Under the pieces are notes generated by a model that saw nothing but the letters and a program-made list of their open reading frames with translations, did no database searches and was not told where the DNA came from. From positions 1 through 5,421 of the forward strand of contig JAEZYO010000219.1 of NCBI GenBank assembly GCA_023419055.1: a stretch of DNA of 5,421 bases. The letters are read 5' to 3'. The DNA is from Pseudomonadota bacterium (GTDB taxonomy: Bacteria > Myxococcota > Polyangia > Polyangiales > Polyangiaceae). The position numbers and the translations under genes were made by a program. How positions within the stretch are numbered: position 1 is the first letter of the stretch; every line of letters starts with the position of its first letter. Below, in pieces: positions 1-5,100 of the stretch.

Positions 1-147
1 CTCCGACTCCATGAGCCCGCGCGTGCGGCGGGTGAGATCGGCGATGACGAAATTGTCCTCGTTGTGCTCGCGGATTTGACCGACGTCGGTGCGACCGAAC
101 AGTCGAACGCGAATCTCTCCGCGTGGAGGAGTAGCGGGGTTCGTCAT
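1..147 (-). CDS. PP2C-family Ser/Thr protein phosphatase, N-terminal fragment
   Basis: The first 49 codons of a gene that runs off the left edge. Residues 20-31 read TDVGQIREHNED, the signature that opens bacterial PP2C (PPM) phosphatases of the Stp/PrpC type. In that family the Arg (here R26) contacts the substrate phosphate, and the acidic residues of the NED motif (E30, D31) belong to the Mn/Mg-binding active site. These enzymes are metal-dependent, usually cytoplasmic, and dephosphorylate Ser/Thr on kinase substrates or on the kinases themselves. The ATG overlaps the TGA of the zinc-ribbon/FHA gene (ATGA, 144-147). The upstream ribosome-binding sequence is weak, which fits translation by reinitiation after the FHA gene. 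The later metal-binding Asp-Gly motifs lie outside the window, so activity cannot be judged. Family assignment is confident from the motif; substrate is unknown, with an FHA-linked phosphoprotein the natural guess. Confidence 0.88.
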   Translation of the reverse strand, partial: MTNPATPPRGEIRVRLFGRTDVGQIREHNEDNFVIADLTRRTRGLMESE

Positions 148-1328
148 CGCTTCGCTCTACCCACGTCCAGACGAAACAGGTGCTGCCCGATCCTCAAGTG
201 ATCACCGTGGCCGAGCTCCTGCTCGCCGCGGATGGCGAGGTAGCTCCCGTTGGACGAGCCGAGATCGCGGAACGTGAAGGCCCCGCTCGCGGGGTCGCGC
301 GCGATGGCGGCGTGTCGCCGACTCATGAAAGGATCGTTGGTGAACACCAAGTCCCCTGATTCTCGCCCGATCACGGTCTCGTCACGACAAATATTGAAGA
401 CGTCACGCGTGACACCTTCCACCGTGCGCTGGCAAAGCCGCGCGTAACGGGGCAAGGACGGCGACCCGAAGATGCGGGTGCCTCGCTCTGTCGCGGGGCC
501 GAGGCCTCGTTCCGCGTCGCTCACCAGCTCGAACCTTAACACTTCAAGCCCTACCAACACCAAGTCCCCGTTCCGAAGGCGTTCGGGGGCTCGAAGTCGC
601 ACATATACCCCGTTGACCGATTCGAGGTCGCGCACAAAAAAGCGGCCATTTTTCCGGGTCAGACGGCAGTGCCGCGGTGAAACGTACGGATCTTGCGGTA
701 GGAGGATGGCGCCTTCGTCGTGCCCGATGTCGATCTGGGAGCCCTCGAGGGCGTACTCGGCGCCCGGGGTGCCGTCCTGAGCGATCACGACGAGGTGAGC
801 TGGAAGCTCGCCGGCCGGCGCGGCGGCCGGTGGTGGGAGCGGCGCTTCTGCGTGACTCACCATCGGGCCGGCAGCACCGCTGGGAGAGTCCTCACGCAGG
901 CGCGCTCCGCAAAACTGGCAGTAGCCCATATGGGGCGGGTTACTGCCGCGGCACCGATTACAGAGTACGTTGGCCTGACGCTCGGCGACGGGCATGGAGA
1001 GCGGTACCTGAGGCGCTGCGAGCGGGGGCGCTGCGGCAGGGCGCGGTGGCTCGAGGCGTGGCGCCGGCGCAGCCTGATCGTTGCGCACCGGCTCGATGGG
1101 TGAGCCGCAGTTCGTACAAAAGCGACAATCGACGGGGACGCCCGTGCCGCAACGCGGGCACGACGCAGCAGCGCGCGGACCTATCGGCCGCGGTGCCACC
1201 GCTGGCTCGGCGGCGAGCCCGCGCGGCGGAGTCGGTTGCACGACGGCGGGCTGAAGTCGGTGCCCGCAATCAGAACAAAACCGCAAGCTGTCGGGGTTTT
1301 CCCGGCCGCAACGGCTGCAAGTCAGCAT
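144..1328 (-). CDS. Triple zinc-ribbon, double FHA domain protein
   Basis: A 394-residue cytoplasmic-type protein with no signal peptide or membrane segment. Three CxxC zinc ribbons occupy the N-terminal third: C4/C7/C18/C21, C57/C60/C71/C74 (extra C68), and C123/C126/C137/C140. Pro/Ala-rich linkers separate them (about 26-54, 80-117, 147-175). FHA domain 1 spans about 178-270, with S217, H220 and N239-G240, but has GH (202-203) where the phospho-binding Arg normally sits. FHA domain 2 spans about 300-390 with the complete set: G321-R322, S336-x-x-H339 and N360-G361. FHA domains bind phosphothreonine peptides; the ribbons probably bind zinc structurally and may mediate protein or nucleic-acid contacts. 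The ATG at 1326-1328 follows an AGGTGA-like ribosome site and begins immediately before the first zinc ribbon. It lies 32 bases after the outer membrane protein gene and overlaps the phosphatase gene by 4 bases, so it probably acts as an adaptor in a phospho-signalling pathway. Its phosphorylated partner is unknown. Confidence 0.92.
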   Translation of the reverse strand: MLTCSRCGRENPDSLRFCSDCGHRLQPAVVQPTPPRGLAAEPAVAPRPIGPRAAASCPRCGTGVPVDCRFCTNCGSPIEPVRNDQAAPAPRLEPPRPAAAPPLAAPQVPLSMPVAERQANVLCNRCRGSNPPHMGYCQFCGARLREDSPSGAAGPMVSHAEAPLPPPAAAPAGELPAHLVVIAQDGTPGAEYALEGSQIDIGHDEGAILLPQDPYVSPRHCRLTRKNGRFFVRDLESVNGVYVRLRAPERLRNGDLVLVGLEVLRFELVSDAERGLGPATERGTRIFGSPSLPRYARLCQRTVEGVTRDVFNICRDETVIGRESGDLVFTNDPFMSRRHAAIARDPASGAFTFRDLGSSNGSYLAIRGEQELGHGDHLRIGQHLFRLDVGRAKR

Positions 1329-1360
1329 GGTTCACCTACCACCTCGCTCACTCCGTTCTA

Positions 1361-2008
1361 CTACCAACGAGGGAGCGGGTCGCGCACCTCCAAGATGAAC
1401 TCGACCGCGAAGAAATGCGCAAAGCCGAAACCGAGGAAGGCGTCGGCCCGGCGCGTGCCGGTGCTGTCCGTCCAGGCGTGGGGAACCAGCAAGCGATACA
1501 TCGGGGCGAAGCCTATCACGGTCGTGGCCGAGACCTGATATTCGAGGCCAGCTCCGGCGGACAAGACTCCGCCGGCGGTGCTGGCGCTCCACTCTCTGCC
1601 GTACAGCATGCCCCCGACGCTGCCCACCACGAATGGCGTCGTGCGCATGCCGCGATCGAAGAAGTAGCGCGCCTCGAGCCTGAGCTGTTGGAGGATGGCG
1701 AGCCGGAGCAGGTTCGAAGAATCCTGGCGCGAGAACTCGTAGGCCCCGCCGAGGTACCAGGGGTCGCGAGCTCGGTAACCGACGCGAAGCGCGAGGCCTC
1801 CGCCCGAGCCCAGGATGCAGGGCGTGGCTTCGGGAGTCGCGGGACAGACGTCACCGGCCGACAGGGCGGTCTCGCCCACGAGGGCGACGCCGTACTGGAA
1901 ATACTCCACGTTGTTCGGTGGGGGCTCGGGGGCCGGCTCTACCGCCCTGGCCAAGGCGGGCGTGAGCGTCGCCGCGAGGACGGCCAACCGCGTCGGGAAC
2001 TCACGCAA
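1361..2008 (-). CDS. Secreted outer membrane beta-barrel-like protein, unknown function
   Basis: A 215-residue protein of no family I can name. With a TTG start at 2006-2008 it opens with a compact Sec signal peptide: R2/R7, hydrophobic stretch 8-20, and likely cleavage after ARA at residue 22. The mature part of about 193 residues begins with a Pro-rich stretch. It then alternates Gly/aromatic-rich segments typical of amphipathic beta strands (for example YLGGAYEFS, ARYFFDRG, FLGFGFAHFF) and ends in Trp, as outer membrane proteins often end in an aromatic residue. The length suits an eight-stranded barrel. Two Cys (55 and 64) could form a disulfide in an early loop. A further in-frame TTG at 2024-2026 would add six residues, but it has no ribosome site, whereas the chosen one has AGAGGAG eight bases upstream. 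It is first in the cluster with the FHA and phosphatase genes. The barrel call is inferred from composition; periplasmic location is more certain. Confidence 0.75.
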   Translation of the reverse strand: MREFPTRLAVLAATLTPALARAVEPAPEPPPNNVEYFQYGVALVGETALSAGDVCPATPEATPCILGSGGGLALRVGYRARDPWYLGGAYEFSRQDSSNLLRLAILQQLRLEARYFFDRGMRTTPFVVGSVGGMLYGREWSASTAGGVLSAGAGLEYQVSATTVIGFAPMYRLLVPHAWTDSTGTRRADAFLGFGFAHFFAVEFILEVRDPLPRW

Positions 2009-2016
2009 CGATCTCG

Positions 2017-2023
2017 CTCCTCT
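2017..2023 (-). promoter_or_regulatory. Ribosome binding site deciding the TTG start of the beta-barrel gene
   Basis: AGAGGAG on the minus strand, eight bases before the TTG at 2006-2008. The alternative TTG at 2024-2026 lies upstream of this site and is preceded only by a poor match. The shorter form also gives a normal signal peptide. This supports a 215-residue product starting at 2008. Confidence 0.65.
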
Positions 2024-2066
2024 CAACCCGTTGATCCGCTTTCGCGACGTTTACTTCGACCGGCCC

Positions 2067-2094
2067 TTGACTCTGACACAAGCCTTCGTTTAAT
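2067..2094 (+). promoter_or_regulatory. Sigma70-like promoter for the acidic protein gene
   Basis: TTGACT (2067-2072; five of six consensus bases) and TTTAAT (2089-2094; five of six) with a 16-base spacer. An alternative -10, TAATGC at 2091-2096, would give an 18-base spacer. Transcription would start near 2100, about 25 bases before the ATG at 2125, with the ribosome site AGAGGA at 2109-2114 in between. AT-rich hexamers at correct spacing stand out in DNA this GC-rich. Prediction by eye only. Confidence 0.6.
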
Positions 2095-2124
2095 GCCGGG
2101 GCGAGTCCAGAGGAAGCAGTCTAC

Positions 2125-2529
2125 ATGGAAATCTACCTCGATAGACGCGCCATTCGCCAGATCAGGCTCTCCGCTCAGGAAGCCATCGAGGAGGATGACG
2201 TCGCCTCACTTATCGATGACGTGATCGATGCCTTTCCGGAGGATCAAATCGAGGAGATCGAGCGTCGTCTCGACAACGCCGACTTCCACGAATTTTTGAC
2301 CGACGTGTTCGACGAATGGAGCCGGGACGACGTCGACGAGCTCTTCGAGCTCCTCGAGACCCAGCTCGGTGAGGTCGGCATCGACCTCAAGACCGAGACC
2401 AAGGCCTCCGCGGGATCGGACGAAGAGGAAGAAGAAGAGTTCGACGACGACTTCGACGACGACGACGAAGACGAAGACGAGGACGACGAGGACGAAGAAG
2501 AGGACGAAGAAGAGGACGACGGCCCCTAA
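2125..2529 (+). CDS. Small hyperacidic protein of unknown function
   Basis: A 134-residue protein I do not recognise. Residues 1-97 look soluble and helical, with amphipathic stretches such as DDVASLIDDVIDAF and DDVDELFELLETQL, and no signal peptide, membrane segment or Cys. Residues 99-132 form an acidic tail in which 32 of 34 residues are Asp or Glu; the only exceptions are F106 and F110. The chain ends Gly-Pro. The tail is too acidic to fold by itself and would be an extended polyanion; such tails in other proteins bind basic proteins or cations or mimic nucleic acid, which is only a possibility here. The ATG follows AGAGGA by ten bases and a good promoter lies just upstream, so it is probably its own transcription unit. 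Its TAA shares bases with the stop codon of the opposing lipoprotein gene. The codon pattern through residues 1-97 is that of a normal coding sequence. Confidence 0.85.
   Translation: MEIYLDRRAIRQIRLSAQEAIEEDDVASLIDDVIDAFPEDQIEEIERRLDNADFHEFLTDVFDEWSRDDVDELFELLETQLGEVGIDLKTETKASAGSDEEEEEEFDDDFDDDDEDEDEDDEDEEEDEEEDDGP
2419..2520 (+). repeat. GAC/GAA/GAG trinucleotide tract encoding the acidic tail
   Basis: A run of 34 codons made almost only of GAC, GAA and GAG, interrupted by two TTC codons. Codons are mixed, so it is not a perfect microsatellite, but short local repeats (GACGAC, GAAGAAGAG) are frequent. It is the most repetitive stretch in the window and a plausible site for in-frame length change between strains. 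Confidence 0.8.
2526..2529. other. Four-base overlap of two convergent genes at their stop codons
   Basis: The bases CTAA carry both stops: TAA of the plus-strand acidic gene (2527-2529) and TAG of the minus-strand lipoprotein gene (2526-2528). There is no room for a terminator between the genes, so each transcript must end inside, and antisense to, the other gene unless Rho stops it. Confidence 0.9.
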
Positions 2530-3629
2530 GGCTCGTCGGGCTCGGACTCGGTCCCACGTCCCGAACCGAAGTACTGGCGCTCGAGGTAGTCCCGGCATGC
2601 TCTGCCGGCGGGCGCCTCGAGCGTCGGGCACAGGTGCTTGACGCAGCCGACGAACCGCGAGTCGGGCGCGTCTCGCTTCAGCGTCCGCGCCGCTTCGCAC
2701 GCTTGCGCCGTGTCGTGATCCGCGCGCGCGAGGAGCGCAGCCTGGAAGAGGGCGTCGTCGCGGAGCAGCGTCGTCGGGTGATCCTGCCAGACGCGCAAGA
2801 ACTCGCGGCGGGCGCGCGCCGAGTCGTGGAGAACGTCGCGGTAGAGCTCCGCGATCGCGAAGCGCGCCTCGGCGTAGCGAGGGCGCTCGTAGCTCCCGTA
2901 TCCGTGCGCCTCTTCGCGCTCGGCGAGCATCCGCTCGAGGAGGCCGATCGCTTCGCGCGGCCGACCGAGCTTCTGTGCGGCCTGCGCGGCCCGGAAGAGC
3001 GCGTCGTCCCAGAGCGCACCCTCCGGGTAGGGGTGACGGTTCGCGGTGTCCAGGTAGGCGGCGAGCGCCAGCTCGGTCTTGCCCTGTTGGTCTAGAAGCC
3101 GCGCGCGGGTGTAGCGCACGCGCTCGTCCAGCGCGCCGCCCGCGAGCTCGAGGAGGAGCTCGGAGAGGCGCGCCAGGGCTCCGTCCTCGCCGCGCGTGCG
3201 CGCGACGTACCGGAGGTGGCGATCGAGCGCCGCGGGGCTCGTGCCCGCGGCCGGGTAACGCGACAGGCTCTCGACGTAGAGCTCTTGCGCGCGCGCTTCC
3301 TCGCCGCGCCGCTCGGCGAGCCCCGCGCGCTCGAACAGGGCGCGCGCGGCGCGCTCACCCCCTCCGCGATCGAGCTCGTCGAAGATCGCGTCCGCTCGCG
3401 CAAGATCGCCGGCGCGCTCGAAGCTCGCCGCCGCGCGGAAGCGCGCCTCGCTCGCGTCGCGCTCTTCTTCGGCGGCCCGGCTCGCCTCGAGCCAGCGCTC
3501 GCCGGCTTCGCGGTAACGTCCCGCCGAGTAGGCGCGCTCCGCCAAGGTCTGCTGCTCGGCGTAGCGAGGGGGGCGCGACGCCGAGCAGGCAAGGACGGCC
3601 GTCGCGAGCACGAGCGAAGGCCACCTCAC
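2526..3629 (-). CDS. TPR-repeat lipoprotein
   Basis: A 367-residue lipoprotein. The GTG at 3627-3629 places a lipobox (VLAC, Cys15) after a short hydrophobic segment; Ser follows the Cys, so outer membrane sorting is likely. The mature chain is Ala/Arg/Glu-rich and helical, with repeated AxxxFxxAGxxxxA-type helix pairs characteristic of tetratricopeptide repeats (clear near 30-50, 63-85, 95-122, 173-195, 209-236 and 255-285). TPR proteins are scaffolds for protein-protein contacts; envelope lipoproteins of this type take part in assembly or secretion complexes, but no specific one is recognised. The last 60 residues carry four Cys (311, 329, 334, 345), which could pair as disulfides in the periplasm. 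The C-terminal end is polar and acidic. The start overlaps the methyltransferase stop (GTGA, 3626-3629), with CAGGG seven bases upstream, so translation is probably coupled. It is the last gene of the right-hand operon. Confidence 0.85.
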   Translation of the reverse strand: MRWPSLVLATAVLACSASRPPRYAEQQTLAERAYSAGRYREAGERWLEASRAAEEERDASEARFRAAASFERAGDLARADAIFDELDRGGGERAARALFERAGLAERRGEEARAQELYVESLSRYPAAGTSPAALDRHLRYVARTRGEDGALARLSELLLELAGGALDERVRYTRARLLDQQGKTELALAAYLDTANRHPYPEGALWDDALFRAAQAAQKLGRPREAIGLLERMLAEREEAHGYGSYERPRYAEARFAIAELYRDVLHDSARARREFLRVWQDHPTTLLRDDALFQAALLARADHDTAQACEAARTLKRDAPDSRFVGCVKHLCPTLEAPAGRACRDYLERQYFGSGRGTESEPDEP

Positions 3630-4177
3630 GGCGTGCCCTGCTCGCGGGCCTCGAGCGCCGCGATCAAGAGCTCGTAAGCGACGATCTGCACCGCTTGCGC
3701 GAGGTTGATCGAGGGCTGATCGGCGACCATCGGGATTCGTAGGCTGGCGCTCGCCGGCGCGCGATCTTCCTCGGACAGGCCGGTCTTTTCGTTTCCGAAG
3801 AGGATCGACGTCCGCTCGCCCCGCGCGGCGCGCTCGACGATCTTCTTCGCCGCCTCGCGCGCCGTATAAACGCCGGAGACGCCGCGGTGCGACGTGGTCG
3901 CGAAGACGAGCGACGAGCCCTCGACGGCCTCGCCTACCGTGGACACGAGCTTCGCCGCGTGCAGCACGTCCCAGGCGCGGACCGCCATCTTGAAGGCCAT
4001 CTCGTGGCCCGGCACCGCGAGCCTGCCCGGCTTCACCAGCGCGAGCTCCGAGAACCCCATGGTCTTCATCGCGCGCGCGCTCGCGCCCACGTTCTCGGGA
4101 TAGTGAGTACGCACGAGCACGAAGGTCGTGAGCCCGTGTACCGGGAGCGTCAGGCGGCGCGAGGTCGGATCGCTCAT
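3626..4177 (-). CDS. TrmH/TrmJ-like SPOUT RNA methyltransferase
   Basis: A 183-residue enzyme of the SpoU/TrmH class, which transfers methyl from S-adenosylmethionine to a ribose 2'-hydroxyl of tRNA or rRNA using a knotted SPOUT fold, usually as a dimer. All three family motifs are present: motif 1 around 25-41 (N29, G31, R35, the conserved Arg), motif 2 at 126-135 (LFGNEKTGLS), and motif 3 at 155-170 (PSINLAQAVQIVAYEL). The SINLAQAVQ form and the PENVGASARAMKTMGF stretch point to TrmJ, which modifies position 32 of tRNAs in Escherichia coli. It is shorter than E. coli TrmJ (about 245 residues) and lacks that enzyme's C-terminal extension, so another TrmH-family target is possible. The ATG overlaps the upstream TGA (ATGA, 4174-4177) and has a near-ideal ribosome site. 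Its position inside an operon of secreted proteins is unusual and probably not functional in origin. Confidence 0.9.
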   Translation of the reverse strand: MSDPTSRRLTLPVHGLTTFVLVRTHYPENVGASARAMKTMGFSELALVKPGRLAVPGHEMAFKMAVRAWDVLHAAKLVSTVGEAVEGSSLVFATTSHRGVSGVYTAREAAKKIVERAARGERTSILFGNEKTGLSEEDRAPASASLRIPMVADQPSINLAQAVQIVAYELLIAALEAREQGTP

Positions 4178-5100
4178 GGCTTGGCCCTCCTGCTCGCCAC
4201 GGCCGACTTCGCGCAGCGAAATCCCACGGTCGAGGCCTGATAGCTCGGATCCTCAGGGCGCCTCGCGGCCACGCGCAGCCAGGCCGCGGGCGTCTTGTAG
4301 TCGCCGCCGCGCAGCACCCTCATCCCGACTACCGGCGGGCCGCCGACCTGTTCGCTGTACGAGTCTTCCATCCACTCCGAGACGTTGCCGGCGAGATCCA
4401 GCACGCCCTCCTTCGTTCGCCCGCTCGGGAAGCTGCCCACCGGCGCGAGCTCCAGGAAGCCGTCGCTCGTGTCGGTCGGATCGCTCGCGAGGCGCCCGTG
4501 ATTCGCGAGGCGCCCGTTCCAGAGCTCACCCCACGGGAAGCGGCGCCGCGTGCCGCCGCGCGCGGCGCGCTCGAACTCGGCCTCGCGCGGGAGGCGCATG
4601 CCTCGAAACCGGCAATAATCCGAAGCCTGGTGCCAGCTCACGAACGTCACCGGGAGCTCCGGGCGGTCGAAGCGGCTCATCGCGCCGAACGCGGGCGGCG
4701 TGCAGGCCGAAGCCTCGACGCAGCGCCGGTAAGCGGCGACGCTGACCTCGGTGCGCGACAGATAGAACGAAGGGACCCTGACGCGGATGGGGGGCATCTC
4801 GTTTTCGAAGGAGCGCTCGTCGCAGATCTCGTCGGGTCGATCGCGCGCGCACTCGGCCACCGCCTCGAGCACCTCCGGCAAGCTCGAGCCCAGATCGATC
4901 TCGAGCGCGCTGAAGCGAACGAACTCGCTGCCGGGCTCCGAAAGCTCGACGGTCCGACCGGTGAGAGCGCGCTCCGGCGCGCGCTCGGGCGGCCTCGCGC
5001 CCGAGAGGGGAGGCGCCTCCGAGGCCTCCAGGCGAGAGGAAGCGGCCGCGAGCAAGCTCGAAAGGGCGACGGCCCGAGTGACGGCTCGAGGGGACTTCAC
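4174..5100 (-). CDS. Secreted FGE-sulfatase-fold (SUMF1-like) protein lacking catalytic cysteines
   Basis: A 308-residue protein with a Sec-type signal peptide (basic start, hydrophobic 10-21, likely cleavage around 22-28), a Pro/Arg-rich spacer to about 60, and a formylglycine-generating-enzyme-type domain from about 65 to 298. Family hallmarks are clear: FYLSRTEVSVAAY (112-124), PVTFVSWHQASDYCRF (150-165), MRLPREAEFERAARGG (168-183), FPWG (188-191), DLAGNVSEWMED (235-246), RVLRGGDY (261-268) and VGFRC (292-296). True FGE has two copper-binding Cys just after the RGGS segment; here that region reads DYKTPAAWLRVAARR and has none, so it should not make formylglycine. C127 and C133 lie in an early loop and may form a disulfide. 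Non-catalytic FGE-fold domains are known as binding or structural modules; the role here is unknown. The GTG start overlaps the upstream gene (GTGA, 5097-5100), its ribosome site is weak, and the stop overlaps the methyltransferase start. Confidence 0.88.
   Translation of the reverse strand: MKSPRAVTRAVALSSLLAAASSRLEASEAPPLSGARPPERAPERALTGRTVELSEPGSEFVRFSALEIDLGSSLPEVLEAVAECARDRPDEICDERSFENEMPPIRVRVPSFYLSRTEVSVAAYRRCVEASACTPPAFGAMSRFDRPELPVTFVSWHQASDYCRFRGMRLPREAEFERAARGGTRRRFPWGELWNGRLANHGRLASDPTDTSDGFLELAPVGSFPSGRTKEGVLDLAGNVSEWMEDSYSEQVGGPPVVGMRVLRGGDYKTPAAWLRVAARRPEDPSYQASTVGFRCAKSAVASRRAKP
4186..4191 (-). promoter_or_regulatory. Strong ribosome binding site for the methyltransferase gene
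   Basis: AGGAGG on the minus strand, eight bases before the ATG at 4175-4177 and inside the 3' end of the FGE-fold gene. It fixes the start and means the methyltransferase can be translated well without relying only on coupling at the ATGA overlap. Confidence 0.75.

Larger units (their letters stand above)
2009..2124. promoter_or_regulatory. Divergent intergenic region between the OMP cluster and the acidic protein gene
   Basis: The only real intergenic space in the window (116 bases). It must carry the start signals for the minus-strand OMP-FHA-phosphatase cluster and for the plus-strand acidic protein gene. A good sigma70-like promoter is visible for the plus strand (2067-2094). For the minus strand only weak hexamers can be found (TTGTGT at 2076-2081 with no well-spaced -10), so that promoter either lies here in a non-sigma70 form or was not recognised. 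No clear operator palindrome was seen. Confidence 0.6.

Noticed and set aside
2049..2081. Possible minus-strand sigma70 promoter (TTGTGT with GTAAAC)
   Set aside because: The hexamers are about 21 bases apart and the -10 match is poor, so it was not called.
677..2224. A 515-codon plus-strand open frame running antisense through the FHA and outer membrane protein genes and into the acidic gene
   Set aside because: The translation is Arg/Gly/Ala-rich without domains and lies opposite two well-supported genes. It crosses the divergent promoter region. Long antisense frames are common in GC-rich DNA.
2530..2580. Possible terminator hairpin after the acidic gene (GGAC-TCG-GTCC)
   Set aside because: The stem is only four base pairs and no T-run follows; chance hairpins of this size are frequent in GC-rich sequence.
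2369..2641. Plus-strand frame with a Lys/Thr/Arg-rich repeat-like stretch
   Set aside because: It is the acidic tract read in another frame and overlaps the well-supported acidic protein gene.
2206..2700. Minus-strand frame with a Val/Phe/Leu-rich stretch resembling a membrane helix
   Set aside because: The hydrophobic run is simply the reverse complement of the GAC/GAA/GAG acidic tract. There is no ribosome site or other domain.
2975..3742. Long plus-strand frame opposite the TPR lipoprotein
   Set aside because: Its translation is almost entirely Arg, Ala, Pro and Gly, typical of an antisense shadow. The minus strand has a lipobox, TPR pattern and coupled start.
4068..4083. GC dinucleotide run as a possible repeat or Z-DNA element
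   Set aside because: It is short and lies inside the methyltransferase gene where it encodes Ala/Arg residues of motif 1; similar runs occur across the right block.
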